Positions 44,912 to 55,374 of a DNA stretch of 64,000 bases are shown piece by piece. The translations under genes and the position numbers were made by a program. Source of the stretch: an uncultured Nocardioides sp. (GTDB lineage Bacteria > Actinomycetota > Actinomycetes > Propionibacteriales > Nocardioidaceae); the NCBI RefSeq assembly GCF_947488025.1, contig NZ_CANKYS010000010.1, positions 100,301 to 164,300 on the forward strand. The letters run 5' to 3'. The notes under the pieces were generated by a model. That model was not told where the DNA came from, searched no databases, and was given only the letters and a program-made list of their open reading frames with translations. The number at the start of each line of letters is the position of its first letter. Within the stretch, counting starts at the first letter, position 1.

Positions 44912-45181
44912 TCACCCGGTGACCTCGAAGGAGGACGCGCCGCTGGCTGCGGCGTCGCGTGCGGCCAGGTCGCGCACCCGCGCCGAGGGCGGCCCGTGCC
45001 GGCACCACTCCACGAGCGCGTCGACCGCGGCGTCCTCGCCCTCGGCGTGGACGAGCACGCTGCCGTCGACCTCGTTGCGCACCCAGCCGACGACGCCGAG
45101 CTGCTGCGCCCGCTCCTGGGTGTGCCACCGGAACGCCACGCCCTGCACCTGCCCGGTCACCCGGGCCTGGACCGCCTTCAT
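44912..45181 (-). CDS. acyP: Acylphosphatase
   Basis: 89 residues, the family length. Hydrolyses acyl phosphates. Catalytic Arg in GQVQGVAFRWHTQERA and Asn in VGWVRNEVDGSV are present. ATG 45181 has GGAGG upstream. Back to back with the MFS gene at 45248. Confidence 0.92.
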   Translation of the reverse strand: MKAVQARVTGQVQGVAFRWHTQERAQQLGVVGWVRNEVDGSVLVHAEGEDAAVDALVEWCRHGPPSARVRDLAARDAAASGASSFEVTG

Positions 45182-45247
45182 GGCCCCATCCTGCCTCCTC
45201 CCGCCGGGCGGTCCTCGCCGCTGGGACCGGGTGAGAGGCTGACGCGG

Positions 45248-46702
45248 ATGACCCAGGACGAGCAGGCCCAGGACGAGCGGGCGCAGGACACGACGGGCGA
45301 GGCGGCGTACGAGCCGGACCCGCGGCGCTGGCGCGTGCTGGCGGTCTCGCTGGTCGTCGGCTTCATGTCGCTGTTGGACGTCACGATCGTCAACGTCGCC
45401 GTGCCGTCCATCCGCGCCGGGCTCGAGACCTCGGCCGCGACGATCCAGTGGGTGGTGTCGGGCTACGCGCTGGCCTTCGGCATGACGCTCGTCGCCGGCG
45501 GCCGGCTCGGCGACGCCCACGGCCGGCGCCGGATGATGACCATCGGGCTCGTCGGCTTCATCGTCTCCAGCGCCGCCGTCGGGCTCGCCCCCAACGCGGC
45601 CGCGATCGTCGTCGCCCGGCTGGTGCAGGGCGCCAGCGCGGGCCTGCTGACGCCACAGAACTCCGGCCTCATCCAGCAGCTCTTCCGAGGGCCCGAGCGA
45701 GGCCGGGCGTTCGGGATGTTCGGCTTCACCGTCGCGGTCGCCTCCGCCGCGGGACCGCTCATCGGCGGCGCCCTCATCGCGCTGCTCGGCGAGGAGAACG
45801 GCTGGCGGTCGCTCTTCCTCATCAACGTGCCGATCGGCCTCGTCGCACTCGTGCTGATCCGCCGACTGGTGCCCGACAACGACGTGGGTGCCGAGGCCGA
45901 CAAGGACCCGCGCGTCGACCTGTTCGGTGCACTGCTGCTCGGTCTCGCGGTGCTGTCGGTCCTCTACCCCCTGATCAGTCTCGAGGGCGGTGCCGGACTG
46001 CCGCTGGTGGGGCTGCTCGCCTTCCCCGCACTGGCGTGGGCGTTCGTGCGGTGGGAGGCGCGGACCGTACGGCTGGACCGGCCGCCGCTGCTCGACCTGT
46101 CGCTGCTGCGCGGCCTGCCGGGATACGCCAACGGCCTGCTGGTCGGCACGCTCTACTTCACCGGGTTCACCGGGATCTTCCTCGTGCTGTCGGTGCACCT
46201 GCAGGAGGGCGAGGGCTTCTCACCGCTAGGGGCGGCACTGCTGATGACGCCCTTCGCGGTCGGCGCGGCCACCACCTCCCCGTTGGCGGGCAGGCTGGTC
46301 GGGCGCATCGGGCGCCGCGTGACGCTGGTCGCGCTCGCCGTGATGATGACGGGCACCGCGCTCGCCGCCGTGCTGGTGACCCAGCCGACCGACCGGCTGT
46401 GGTGGACGCTCGCGCCGGCGATGCTGCTCGCCGGGATCGGCGGCGGCGGCGTCATCTCCCCCAACTTCACCCTGACCCTCGCCGAGGTCCCGCCGCAGAT
46501 GGGCGGAGCGGCCGGGGGCGCGCTGCAGACCGGCCAGCGGATCGGCTCCGCGCTCGGTGCAGCACTGCTGATGACCGTCTACCTGGCGGTCGACTCCGTC
46601 GCCTCCGCACCGGTCGCGGCCCGGGCGTCCCTGCTCGCGGCGCTCGCCGTGCTCGCGCTCGCCCTCGCCGCCGCCGTACGCTCCTGGCGGCTCGGCGACT
46701 GA
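45248..46702 (+). CDS. MFS transporter, DHA2 (14-helix) family
   Basis: 484 residues from ATG 45248 with GAGAGG upstream. A polar 30-residue N-terminus precedes about 14 membrane segments. Motifs: LLDVTIVNVAVPSIRAGL (family motif D1), GGRLGDAHGRRRMM (motif A) and GFTVAVASAAGPLIGGALI (motif C of exporters). A probable drug/proton antiporter; substrate unknown. No adjacent regulator. Confidence 0.92.
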   Translation: MTQDEQAQDERAQDTTGEAAYEPDPRRWRVLAVSLVVGFMSLLDVTIVNVAVPSIRAGLETSAATIQWVVSGYALAFGMTLVAGGRLGDAHGRRRMMTIGLVGFIVSSAAVGLAPNAAAIVVARLVQGASAGLLTPQNSGLIQQLFRGPERGRAFGMFGFTVAVASAAGPLIGGALIALLGEENGWRSLFLINVPIGLVALVLIRRLVPDNDVGAEADKDPRVDLFGALLLGLAVLSVLYPLISLEGGAGLPLVGLLAFPALAWAFVRWEARTVRLDRPPLLDLSLLRGLPGYANGLLVGTLYFTGFTGIFLVLSVHLQEGEGFSPLGAALLMTPFAVGAATTSPLAGRLVGRIGRRVTLVALAVMMTGTALAAVLVTQPTDRLWWTLAPAMLLAGIGGGGVISPNFTLTLAEVPPQMGGAAGGALQTGQRIGSALGAALLMTVYLAVDSVASAPVAARASLLAALAVLALALAAAVRSWRLGD

Positions 46703-46714
46703 CGAGCACCATGA

Positions 46715-46780
46715 AGGCAGTTCGGGCCCCGCGGGACCGGCGCTGAGCGTGCAATGCGGCGGACGAACCGCGAACTGCCT
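46715..46780. terminator. Bidirectional terminator palindrome between MFS gene and purB
   Basis: AGGCAGTTCG (46715-46724) pairs with CGAACTGCCT (46771-46780), with further GC-rich pairing inside, between converging genes. Confidence 0.6.
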
Positions 46781-46788
46781 GCGTGGTG

Positions 46789-48207
46789 TCAGAGGATCGC
46801 GCCCGGCGAGTACGCCGCCGCGCCGGGGTGGGCGGCCGCGAGCGCCTCGACCCGGGCGACGACCGCACGGGCCTGGGCCACGGCTGCGCCGGTGAACTCG
46901 ATGGGGTCGGCGACGAGGGCGTCGATCTGCTCGCGGGTCAGGCCGAGCCGCTCGTCGGCGGCGAGCTTGGCGAAGACGTCGTTGTCGGCCTGGCCGGCAC
47001 GCATCGCGAGGGCGGTGCCGACGGCGGCCTCCTTGATCGCCTCGTGGGCCGCCTCGCGCCCGACGCCGTTGCGGACGGCGGCCATCAGCACCTTGGTCGT
47101 GGTGAGGAACGGCAGGTAGCGGTCGAGCTCGCGCTGGATGACGGCCGGGAAGGCACCGAACTCGTCGAGCACGGTGAGGAAGGTCTGGAAGAGGCCGTCG
47201 GTGGCGAAGAACGCGTCCGGCAGCGCGACCCGGCGCACGACCGAGCAGGAGACGTCGCCCTCGTTCCACTGGTCGCCGGCGAGCTCGCTGACCATCGACA
47301 GGTGGCCGCGGAGGATGACGGCGAGGCCGTTGACGCGCTCGCACGAGCGGGTGTTCATCTTGTGGGGCATCGCGGACGAGCCGACCTGGCCCTCCTTGAA
47401 GCCCTCGGTCACCAGCTCGTGGCCGGCCATCAGCCGCACCGTCGTGGCGAGGTTGCAGGGACCGCTGACCAGCTGCACCAGGGCGGCGACGACGTCGAAG
47501 TCGAGGGAGCGCGGGTAGACCTGGCCGACGCTGGTCAGCACCTGCTCGAAGCCGAGGTGGGCGGCGACCCGCTCCTCGAGCTGCTCCAGCCGGTCGGCGT
47601 CCCCGTCGAGGAGGTCGAGCATGTCCTGGGAGGTGCCCATCGGGCCCTTGATGCCGCGCAGCGGGTAGCGGGCGAGCAGCTCCTCGATGCGCTGGACGGC
47701 GATGAGCATCTCGTCGGCGATCGTCGCGAAGCGCTTGCCGAGGGTGGTGGCCTGGGCGGCGACGTTGTGCGAACGCCCCGCCATCACGGTGGCCTCGTGC
47801 TCGGCGGCGAGCCGGCCGAGCCGCACCAGCGCGGCGACGGCGCGGTCGCGCACGACCTCGAGCGAGCGGCGTACCTGCAGCTGCTCGACGTTCTCGGTGA
47901 GGTCACGCGAGGTCATCCCCTTGTGGATGTGCTCGTGCCCGGCCAGGGCCGAGAACTCCTCGATGCGCGCCTTCACGTCGTGGCGGGTGACCCGCTCGCG
48001 CGCGGCGATGGAGTCGAGGTCGACCTTGGCGACGACCGCCTCGTAGGCGTCGACGACCCCGTCGGGCACCGCGATGCCGAGGTCGCGCTGGGCCTTGAGG
48101 ACCGCGATCCAGAGCTGCCGCTCGAGGACGATCTTGTGCTCGGGCGACCAGATCTCGGCGAGATCGGCGCCGGCGTAGCGGGTGGCCAGGACGTTGGGGA
48201 CGCTCAC
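46789..48207 (-). CDS. purB: Adenylosuccinate lyase
   Basis: 472 residues. Acts twice in purine synthesis (SAICAR to AICAR, adenylosuccinate to AMP). The signature GSSAMPHKMNTRSCERV is near residue 280, with GMTSRDLTENVEQLQ and GRSHNVAAQATT earlier. GTG 48207 overlaps the upstream stop (GTGA). Last gene of purA-purD-DUF402-purB. Confidence 0.97.
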   Translation of the reverse strand: MSVPNVLATRYAGADLAEIWSPEHKIVLERQLWIAVLKAQRDLGIAVPDGVVDAYEAVVAKVDLDSIAARERVTRHDVKARIEEFSALAGHEHIHKGMTSRDLTENVEQLQVRRSLEVVRDRAVAALVRLGRLAAEHEATVMAGRSHNVAAQATTLGKRFATIADEMLIAVQRIEELLARYPLRGIKGPMGTSQDMLDLLDGDADRLEQLEERVAAHLGFEQVLTSVGQVYPRSLDFDVVAALVQLVSGPCNLATTVRLMAGHELVTEGFKEGQVGSSAMPHKMNTRSCERVNGLAVILRGHLSMVSELAGDQWNEGDVSCSVVRRVALPDAFFATDGLFQTFLTVLDEFGAFPAVIQRELDRYLPFLTTTKVLMAAVRNGVGREAAHEAIKEAAVGTALAMRAGQADNDVFAKLAADERLGLTREQIDALVADPIEFTGAAVAQARAVVARVEALAAAHPGAAAYSPGAIL

Positions 48208-48770
48208 GGGCACCCATCCTCCCACTCGGCGTCGCCCGCAGGTGACCAGCCGTCCCAGACGGACCACCAGCGGTCGTCGCGCTCGAGGAGGTCCGCGACC
48301 TCGGCCGCCGCGTCCAGCGTCGCGAGCAGCTCGTCCGCGGTGATCCGGGCGGCGGACATGCTCGGCGCAAGGTGCTCCACGTCCTTCCACCGCCAGTCGC
48401 CGTCGGGCGCGATCACGATGTCGAGCTGGAGGTCGTTGACCTCGACGCCGTCGGCGGTGCGATGGACCGGGGTCTCGAAGTTGACGTACCAGTGCAGGAA
48501 CGCGCCGTCGGCGTCGAAGAACTTCCACACCGAGTACCAGTCGTGGGACCGGCGGAGCTTCAGCACGGTCGTGCTGGTCCAGGCATCGAGGTGGCCCCAC
48601 GGGTGCGGCACCGGGTGGGCGGGGAAGGCCATCGGGGTGCCGTCGACCTTGACGGTCGCGAGCACCACGCCGTCGTCACCGACCACGCGCTCGTCCCACG
48701 ACGCCCACTCGGCACCGTGCAGCACCTCGCGGACCCGGACGTCGGAGCCGACTGCGAACGACTCAGTCAC
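48204..48770 (-). CDS. DUF402 (FomD-like) protein
   Basis: 188 residues. Segments YSVWKFFDADGAFLHWYVNFETP and DLQLDIVIAPDGDWRWKD are typical of DUF402, a family of nucleotide diphosphate/phosphonate-type hydrolases that includes FomD. I use GTG 48770, which overlaps purD by eight bases; GTG 48782 is possible. Being translated between purD and purB suggests a role in nucleotide metabolism, by context only. Confidence 0.8.
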   Translation of the reverse strand: MTESFAVGSDVRVREVLHGAEWASWDERVVGDDGVVLATVKVDGTPMAFPAHPVPHPWGHLDAWTSTTVLKLRRSHDWYSVWKFFDADGAFLHWYVNFETPVHRTADGVEVNDLQLDIVIAPDGDWRWKDVEHLAPSMSAARITADELLATLDAAAEVADLLERDDRWWSVWDGWSPAGDAEWEDGCP

Positions 48771-50031
48771 GGGAGGCGGCACCCTCGACGACCCCGAGGG
48801 GCTCGGCGGCGATGTCGCGACGCCACTGGGCGCCGGGGAAGCTGATGGAGGAGATGCCCTCGTACGCCTTGGCGCGGGCGTCGGCGACGTCGGACCCGGT
48901 CGCCCGGACCGCGAGCACCCGACCGCCCGCGGTCACCAGTCCCGCGTCGGTCCGCGCGGTGCCGGCGTGGATGACGTCGACGTCGTCCTCGACGGCGAGC
49001 GTCTCGGTGCCGACGATGACGTCGCCGGCGCTGGAGCCCTCGGGGTATCCCGCGCTGGCCATCACCACCGAGACCGAGGCGCCCTCGGCAAAGGTCGGCG
49101 CCGGCACAGCCGCCAGGTCGCCGTCGGCGGCGGCGCGCAGCAGGGTGCCGAGCGGGGAGGTGAGGAGTGCGAGCACCGGCTGCACGTCGGGGTCGCCGAA
49201 ACGGCAGTTGAACTCGATGACCTTCGGACCGGCCGCGGTCAGCGCGAGCCCGACGTAGAGGCACCCGACGAAGGACGCGCCGCGCTGCTGCATCTCGGCC
49301 AGCGTCGGTGCGACGACGTCGGCCATCACGGCGTCGACGATGCCCTCGGGCAGCCAGGTCAGCGGGGCGTAGGACCCCATGCCGCCGGTGTTGGGGCCGC
49401 GGCCGCCGTCGAAGATGCGCTTGAAGTCCTGGGCGGGCAGCAGTGGTCGCCCGACGGTTCCGTCGCAGACGACGAAGAGGGAGAACTCCGGCCCGTCGAG
49501 GAACTCCTCGACCACGACCCGGCCGCACCCCGCGGCATGGGCGAGCGCCTCGTCGCGGTCGGTGGTGACGACGACGCCCTTGCCCGCGGCGAGCGCGTCG
49601 TCCTTGACGACGTAGGGCGCCCCGAAGGCGTCGAGCGCCGCGGCGACCTCGTCGGGCGTCGTGCAGGTGCGGGAACCGGCGGTCGGCACTCCGGCGGCGG
49701 CCATGACCTCCTTGGAGAAGGCCTTCGACCCCTCGAGCCTCGCGGCGTCGCGGGACGGGCCGAAGACCGCGATCCCGGCGGCGCGCACGGCGTCGGCGAC
49801 ACCGGCGACGAGCGGCGCCTCGGGGCCGACGACGACCAGCTCGGCGCCGATCGACACCGCGAGGGCGGCGACAGCCGCCCCGTCCATCGGGTCGACGGGG
49901 TGCAGTGTGGCGACCTCACCGATGCCGGGGTTGCCGGGGGCGGCGTGCACCTCGGTCACCGCCGGGTCGGCGGCGAGGGAGAGGGCGAGGGCGTGCTCGC
50001 GGCCGCCGGTGCCGACGACGAGGGTCCTCAC
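48763..50031 (-). CDS. purD: Phosphoribosylamine-glycine ligase (GAR synthetase)
   Basis: 422 residues. Second step of purine synthesis. N-terminal [18 protein letters not shown]-grasp core ([32 protein letters not shown]), [16 protein letters not shown] and [14 protein letters not shown] are intact. GTG 50031 overlaps the purA stop (GTGA). Confidence 0.97.
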   Translation of the reverse strand: MRTLVVGTGGREHALALSLAADPAVTEVHAAPGNPGIGEVATLHPVDPMDGAAVAALAVSIGAELVVVGPEAPLVAGVADAVRAAGIAVFGPSRDAARLEGSKAFSKEVMAAAGVPTAGSRTCTTPDEVAAALDAFGAPYVVKDDALAAGKGVVVTTDRDEALAHAAGCGRVVVEEFLDGPEFSLFVVCDGTVGRPLLPAQDFKRIFDGGRGPNTGGMGSYAPLTWLPEGIVDAVMADVVAPTLAEMQQRGASFVGCLYVGLALTAAGPKVIEFNCRFGDPDVQPVLALLTSPLGTLLRAAADGDLAAVPAPTFAEGASVSVVMASAGYPEGSSAGDVIVGTETLAVEDDVDVIHAGTARTDAGLVTAGGRVLAVRATGSDVADARAKAYEGISSISFPGAQWRRDIAAEPLGVVEGAASRD

Positions 50032-51311
50032 CCGTGCACGACCACGGTCTGCTCGCGGCCGGGGCCGACGCCGACGCCCCAGATCTTCGCGCCCGACATC
50101 TCCTCGAGGGCCTGGACGTAGGCCTGCGCGTTCTTCGGCAGCTCGTCGAAGGAGCGGCAGCCGGAGATGTCGCTCTTCCAGCCGTCGAAGAACTCGTAGA
50201 CGGGCTTGGCGTGGTGGAACTCGGTCTGGGTCATCGGCATCTCCTCGACCCGCTTGCCGTCGATCTCGTAGGCCACGCAGACCGGGATCTGCTCCCACGC
50301 GCCGAGGATGTCGAGCTTGGTGAGGAAGAACTCCGTGAGGCCGTTGACCCGGCTGGCGTAGCGCGCCACGACGGCGTCGTACCAGCCGCAGCGGCGCGTG
50401 CGACCGGTGGAGACGCCGATCTCGCCGCCGAGGGTCTGCAGCTGGATGCCGTCCTCGTCGAAGAGCTCGGTCGGGAACGGGCCGGAGCCGACGCGGGTCG
50501 TGTAGGCCTTGATCACGCCGATCACCCGGTCGATGCGGGTGGGGCCGATGCCGGCGCCGACGCACACGCCGCCGGCGACGGGGTTGGAGGACGTGACGAA
50601 CGGGTAGGTGCCGTGGTCGACGTCGAGCATCGTGGCCTGGGCGCCCTCGAAGAGGACCGTCTGGCCGGCGTCGAGCGCCTGGTTGAGCAGCAGCGAGGTG
50701 TCGCACACCATCGGCTGGAGCCGGTCGGCGTAGGACAGCAGCTCCTCGACGACCGCGTCGACCTCGATGGCGCGCCGGTTGTAGACCTTGGTCAGCAGGT
50801 GGTTGCGCACGTCGAGCGCGGCGTCGATCTTCTCGCGCAGGATCTTCTCGTCGAAGAGGTCGGCGATGCGTACGCCGACGCGGTTGATCTTGTCGGCGTA
50901 GGCCGGGCCGATGCCCCGGCCGGTGGTGCCGATCTGGTTCTTGCCGAGGAAGCGCTCGGTGACCTTGTCGATCGTGGCGTGGTAGCTCGCGATCACGTGG
51001 GCGTTGGCGCTGACCTTGAGGTCGGCCACCTCCACCCCGCGCGCGAGGAGCCCGTCGAGCTCACGGAAGAGCGCCTCGGGCGAGACCACCACCCCGTTGG
51101 CGATCACCGAGGTCGCCCCCGGCGTGAGGATGCCGCTGGGCAGCAGGTGGGTGGCGTACTTCTCACCGTCGATCACGATGGTGTGGCCGGCGTTGTGGCC
51201 CCCGCTGGTGCGGACCACGAAGTCGATCGGGTCCGTGGTGGCCAGCAGGTCGGTGGCCTTGCCCTTGCCCTCGTCACCCCACTGGGCACCGAGCACGACG
51301 ATCGCGGGCAT
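50028..51311 (-). CDS. purA: Adenylosuccinate synthetase
   Basis: 427 residues. GTP-dependent conversion of IMP to adenylosuccinate. P-loop [17 protein letters not shown], catalytic Asp and His in this loop and in [25 protein letters not shown] and the C-terminal [11 protein letters not shown] are all present. ATG 51311 has GAGGGAGGG upstream. First gene of a four-gene overlapping operon. A GC hairpin at 51364-51384 lies in its upstream region. Confidence 0.97.
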   Translation of the reverse strand: MPAIVVLGAQWGDEGKGKATDLLATTDPIDFVVRTSGGHNAGHTIVIDGEKYATHLLPSGILTPGATSVIANGVVVSPEALFRELDGLLARGVEVADLKVSANAHVIASYHATIDKVTERFLGKNQIGTTGRGIGPAYADKINRVGVRIADLFDEKILREKIDAALDVRNHLLTKVYNRRAIEVDAVVEELLSYADRLQPMVCDTSLLLNQALDAGQTVLFEGAQATMLDVDHGTYPFVTSSNPVAGGVCVGAGIGPTRIDRVIGVIKAYTTRVGSGPFPTELFDEDGIQLQTLGGEIGVSTGRTRRCGWYDAVVARYASRVNGLTEFFLTKLDILGAWEQIPVCVAYEIDGKRVEEMPMTQTEFHHAKPVYEFFDGWKSDISGCRSFDELPKNAQAYVQALEEMSGAKIWGVGVGPGREQTVVVHG

Positions 51312-51419
51312 CTCAGCCCTCCCTCTGGTCATTCGGCGGTCAGAGCACGTGGAAACGACACAACCCCGGCACAAGGCGCCGGGGCTCTTGCGACGCCACG
51401 CTACCGCACACCCGTCGGC

Positions 51420-51425
51420 TAGGGT
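51420..51425 (+). promoter_or_regulatory. Leaderless -10 box of the diacylglycerol kinase-like gene
   Basis: TAGGGT, six bases before GTG 51432, with no ribosome site. Confidence 0.6.
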
Positions 51426-51431
51426 CCGGAC

Positions 51432-52346
51432 GTGCGCTCCCTGCTGGTCATCACCAACGCCGACGCCGGCACCTCCGACGAGGAGCGGCTCGCCGAGGCC
51501 CTCGCCGTCCTCCGCGAGGAGGCATCGGTGGAGGTCGCCAAGACGTCCAACCCCGGCGAGCTCGACGGTGTCCTCCACCGCGCCGGCGGTCGTACGGTCG
51601 TGGTGGCCGGCGGCGACGGCAGCATGCACGCCGTCGTGACCGCGCTGCACAAGCGCCGCGAGCTCGACCAGACGACCCTCGCGCTGCTCCCGATGGGCAC
51701 CGGCAACGACTTCGCCCGCGGCAACGACATCCCCCTCGAGATCGCCGACGCGGCCGCGCTCGTCCTGACCGGCGAGCCCCGTGAGGTCGACCTCATCCTC
51801 GACGAGACCGGCAACGTCGTCGTCAACAACGTGCACGTCGGCGTGGGCGCGCAGGCCAGCCGCAAGGGCGCGAAGTGGAAGACCCGGCTGGGGTCCGTCG
51901 GAGTCGGCAAGGTCAACCTCGGCAAGCTCGGCTACCCCATCGGCGCCGTGCTGTCGGCCTTCCACCCGCCCAGCTGGCGCCTGCGCATCGAGCTCGACGG
52001 CAGGGTCGTCAACGACGTCGACCGGCCGGTCCTCATGGTGGCCATCGGCAACGGCGGCAACGTCGGCGGCGGCACCGAGCTCAACCCCGACGCCGACACC
52101 GAGGACGGGCTGCTCGACGTGATGATCAGCCGGGCGGTGAAGCCGAGCGCCAAGTTCGGCTACGTCCTGCGGTTGCGCAAGGGCGAGCACGAGCAGCGCG
52201 ACGACGTGGTCTCCCTGCGCGGGACGTCGGTCAAGGTGAGCGGCGACGAGTTCTGGCTGTCGGCCGACGGCGAGATCTCCGGCCCCGAGCGCAGCCGCAG
52301 CTGGCGCCTCGAGCGGGCGGCGTACTCGATGATCCTGCCGCGCTGA
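51432..52346 (+). CDS. Diacylglycerol kinase-family lipid kinase
   Basis: 304 residues. Catalytic domain motifs: [14 protein letters not shown] (GGDG, nucleotide binding) and [13 protein letters not shown]. The second beta-rich domain carries [12 protein letters not shown] and [16 protein letters not shown], ending in FWLSADGEI. Likely phosphorylates diacylglycerol or a related lipid at the membrane; the exact lipid is not evident. Leaderless GTG start. Divergent from purA. Confidence 0.9.
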   Translation: MRSLLVITNADAGTSDEERLAEALAVLREEASVEVAKTSNPGELDGVLHRAGGRTVVVAGGDGSMHAVVTALHKRRELDQTTLALLPMGTGNDFARGNDIPLEIADAAALVLTGEPREVDLILDETGNVVVNNVHVGVGAQASRKGAKWKTRLGSVGVGKVNLGKLGYPIGAVLSAFHPPSWRLRIELDGRVVNDVDRPVLMVAIGNGGNVGGGTELNPDADTEDGLLDVMISRAVKPSAKFGYVLRLRKGEHEQRDDVVSLRGTSVKVSGDEFWLSADGEISGPERSRSWRLERAAYSMILPR

Positions 52347-52358
52347 CCCTGCCGCTGC

Positions 52359-53348
52359 CTAGAGCCAGCCGCGCCGGACCGCCTCGACGCCGGCCTGGAA
52401 GCGGGTGTCGACGCCGAGCTCGGTCATCAGCGCGGCGACGCGTCGCCGGACGGTCCGCAGGCCGATGCCCAGCTTGCGCGCGATGACCTCGTCGGTGGCC
52501 CCGGCCATCAGCTGCTCCAGCAGGAACTGACGGCCGTCGGGGCTCATCCGGCCGGCCTCGATCTCGGGCATGGGCGCGGCCCGGTCCCACAGCGACTCGA
52601 ACCACATCGTCAGCGCCGCGACGATCGAGCGCTGACGCACGTGCACCCTCGGCTCGTCGGCGAAGCCGATCGGCTCCGGCAGCACGGCGTGGGAGTCGCC
52701 GAGGACGAACATGCGGGTGGGCACCTCGGAGATGATCCGTACCTGCTCGCCGAGACCGGCACGCACCCGCAGGGCCTCCGGGGCCTCGGTCAAGGCCCGC
52801 GCGGGATAGATGGCCCGCGAGCGGCGACCGGTCGCCATCGCCTCGGCCAGCACCTCGCTCACCTTCGACTCGCGCGGCATGGCCCAGGCGTCGGGACGCA
52901 GCCAGAGCATGTCGCCGCGGCTGGTGCGGATCATCAGCTGCAGGAGCTCCAGGGGGTTGCCGCCGGAGCTCAGCTCGCCGTCGAGCGGGTGGACCTCGGT
53001 GACGTGGGCCGGGTCGGGCCGGGTCACCGCGGCGACCAGGTGGGGCACCGCGCTGGAGAGCTCGGCCAGCTTGGTGGCCGACGCGGCCGCGGTGCGTGCC
53101 TCCCGGAGCACGAGGTCCGAGACGGCCTCGGCCAGCGACGGTACGACGATCCGGTCCTCGGCGAGCACGACGAGCCCACGCTCGAGGAGCGGGGCGAGCG
53201 CGCGCATCAGCTGGTCGGGCCGCTCCTGGACCAGCTGCGCCACGCCCACGAGCGTGTGGCCGGAGACCGGGGCCAGCCGGAAGTAGAGCTGCTCGGTCCG
53301 GCGGTCGAGCCCCAGGGCTGCGAGGACGGAGGACGGGTCGCCGGGCAT
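52359..53348 (-). CDS. TrmB/LuxR-type transcriptional regulator
   Basis: 329 residues. N-terminal winged-helix region like TrmB (about 1-75), a central region without recognised ligand motif, and a C-terminal LuxR-type helix-turn-helix (LMAGATDEVIARKLGIGLRTVRRRVAALM, about 275-305, shown split by function). ATG 53348 has TAAACT (53355-53360) six bases upstream, a leaderless start. Targets unknown; the palindrome just upstream may be autoregulatory. One of few genes here ending in TAG. Confidence 0.85.
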   Translation of the reverse strand: MPGDPSSVLAALGLDRRTEQLYFRLAPVSGHTLVGVAQLVQERPDQLMRALAPLLERGLVVLAEDRIVVPSLAEAVSDLVLREARTAAASATKLAELSSAVPHLVAAVTRPDPAHVTEVHPLDGELSSGGNPLELLQLMIRTSRGDMLWLRPDAWAMPRESKVSEVLAEAMATGRRSRAIYPARALTEAPEALRVRAGLGEQVRIISEVPTRMFVLGDSHAVLPEPIGFADEPRVHVRQRSIVAALTMWFESLWDRAAPMPEIEAGRMSPDGRQFLLEQLMAGATDEVIARKLGIGLRTVRRRVAALMTELGVDTRFQAGVEAVRRGWL

Positions 53349-53360
53349 GCTGGCAGTTTA

Positions 53361-53373
53361 GTGCCACCGGCAC
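53361..53373. promoter_or_regulatory. Possible autoregulatory palindrome
   Basis: GTGCC-ACC-GGCAC directly upstream of the -10 box of the TrmB/LuxR-type gene, where a regulator would overlap the core promoter. Confidence 0.35.
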
Positions 53374-53547
53374 TCAGGATCCGCGTGGCAGGGAGCGGCC
53401 AGTCGATACTGTCGTCGCCGGTCGCCGCGGGGGTGTGCGGCTGGTCCCGCTCTTCGGAGCAGGCGTCGGAGCCGCCACGGGGGTCGGCTCCGGCGCCCCA
53501 CGGCGCCCGTCGCCGGACCCGTCCCGGCCCCCGATAGCCTTGCCGGC

Positions 53548-55275
53548 ATGGCACGAGGTGGACGACAGCGCCAGGGCGATCCGGTCGACTGGGTGACGCG
53601 GGCGGCGGACGACGCCGTACGCCACGCGGGCGAGGGCAACCTCGTGACCGTCGCGTCGGGCGCCTCCCCCAGCGGACCGATCCATCTCGGCAACCTGCGC
53701 GAGTTCATCACTCCCCACTTCGTCGCCGAGGAGCTGCGCCGCCGCGGCGTGCCCGTGCGCCACCTCCACTCCTGGGACGACTTCGACCGGTTCCGCAAGG
53801 TGCCGGCGGGCGTCCCGGCCGAGTGGGCCGACCACATCGGCCGCCCGCTGAGCGCCGTGCCCGACCCGTGGGAGTGCCACGCCAGCTGGGCCGAGCACTT
53901 CAAGGCACCGCTCCAGGAGTCGCTGCGCGAGCTCGGCGTCGAGATGGAGGAGATCTCCCAGACGCAGATGTACACCTCCGGCGCCTACCGGGAGCAGGTC
54001 CTCGAGGCCGTCTCCCGCCGCGACGCCATCGAGGCGGTGCTGGCGCAGCACCGCACCAAGAAGGTCGCGCCCGCCGACGACGCCTCCGAGCAGGAGGCCG
54101 CCGACCTCGCGGACTCGGTCGCCAACGAGGACGACGAGGAGGGCGACCCGGCCGCGGCGTCGTCCGCCGACGCCGTTGCGCGCTTTCCCTACCGCCCCTA
54201 CTGCCGCCAGTGCGGGCGCGACACCGTCACCACGACGGCGTACGACGACGCGACCACGACGCTGTCCTACACCTGCGCCTCCTGCGGCTACGAGGGCACG
54301 ACCGACCTGTCCACCGACAACGACGGCAAGCTCGTGTGGAAGGTCGACTGGCCGATGCGGTGGGCCTACGAGAAGGTCAACTTCGAGCCGGCCGGCCGCG
54401 ACCACATGACGCCCGGCTCGTCCTACACCGTCGGCACCGAGATCGTGTCGTCCATCTTCGACTGGCGCGCGCCCGCCCGGGTGATCTACGCCTTCGTCGG
54501 GTTCGCCGGCGTGCAGAAGATGTCGTCGTCGGCCGGCGGCGTCCCCACCGCGGCCGACGCGCTGCGCATCCTCGAGTCCCCGATGCTGCGCTGGCTCTAC
54601 GTCCGCCGTGCGCCGACCCAGGCCTTCGACATCGACTTCGGCGCCTCCGTCGTGCGGCTCTACGACGAGTGGGACGCACTCGGCCGCAAGGCCGCCGACC
54701 CGGCCAAGGCCGACGTCGCGACGCTGGCCTGGCACCGTGCCAGCGAGACGGCGGCCGCCGGGCGGCTGCCCACGCCGGCCGTGGCGGTCCCCTTCCGCAC
54801 CCTGTCGTCGGTCGCCGACGTGACCGCCGGGTCGGCCGACCTCATCTCGCGCATCGTCGAGTCCTCGGGCTTCCCGCACGACTCGGTCGCCGACCTCGAG
54901 CCGCGGCTGTCCAAGGCGATGCAGTGGACGGTCGAGCACGTGCCCGCCGACGAGCGCACCACCGTCCGCGAGACGCCGGACACCGACCGGCTCGCCTCCC
55001 TCAGCGACGACGAGGAGCTGTGGCTGCGGATCTTCCTGGACCGGCTCCCGACCGAGCCCGACCTGGAGTCGGTCACCGCCGTGGTCTACGGGACGCCCAA
55101 GGTCGCCCGCGGCCTCGGCTTCGACGACGCCCCCACCGACGAGGTCAAGGCCGACCAGAAGGACTTCTTCCGGCTGCTCTACAACCTCCTGGTCGACGCC
55201 GACCGCGGTCCGCGCCTGCCCACGCTGGTGCTGGCGCTCGGCCCGACGAAGGTGCGCCAGCTGCTCGGCGCCTGA
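53548..55275 (+). CDS. lysS: Lysyl-tRNA synthetase, class I
   Basis: 575 residues. Class I rather than the usual bacterial class II enzyme: HIGH-type motif SGPIHLGN near residue 43, KMSSS motif (VQKMSSSAGG) near 325, and a Cys4 zinc site YCRQCGRD / YTCASCGYEG in between. An acidic insertion (DDASEQEAADLADSVANED) sits before the zinc site. A -10-like TAGCCT lies seven bases before ATG 53548. It would charge the tRNA-Lys(TTT) found at 6552. Confidence 0.93.
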   Translation: MARGGRQRQGDPVDWVTRAADDAVRHAGEGNLVTVASGASPSGPIHLGNLREFITPHFVAEELRRRGVPVRHLHSWDDFDRFRKVPAGVPAEWADHIGRPLSAVPDPWECHASWAEHFKAPLQESLRELGVEMEEISQTQMYTSGAYREQVLEAVSRRDAIEAVLAQHRTKKVAPADDASEQEAADLADSVANEDDEEGDPAAASSADAVARFPYRPYCRQCGRDTVTTTAYDDATTTLSYTCASCGYEGTTDLSTDNDGKLVWKVDWPMRWAYEKVNFEPAGRDHMTPGSSYTVGTEIVSSIFDWRAPARVIYAFVGFAGVQKMSSSAGGVPTAADALRILESPMLRWLYVRRAPTQAFDIDFGASVVRLYDEWDALGRKAADPAKADVATLAWHRASETAAAGRLPTPAVAVPFRTLSSVADVTAGSADLISRIVESSGFPHDSVADLEPRLSKAMQWTVEHVPADERTTVRETPDTDRLASLSDDEELWLRIFLDRLPTEPDLESVTAVVYGTPKVARGLGFDDAPTDEVKADQKDFFRLLYNLLVDADRGPRLPTLVLALGPTKVRQLLGA

Positions 55276-55374
55276 GCGCGATCCGAAAATTCGGGTAAAT
55301 CTCTTTACCTTTCCTCCGCCCGGGCCCGGCGGTGGTGACATGGAAGACCTCCCTGACCCCCCTGGAGGAAGACC

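Noticed and set aside
51364..51384. Hairpin upstream of purA as a purine riboswitch or attenuator
   Set aside because: It is only a 7-bp GC stem with no T tract on the purA side and no conserved riboswitch core.
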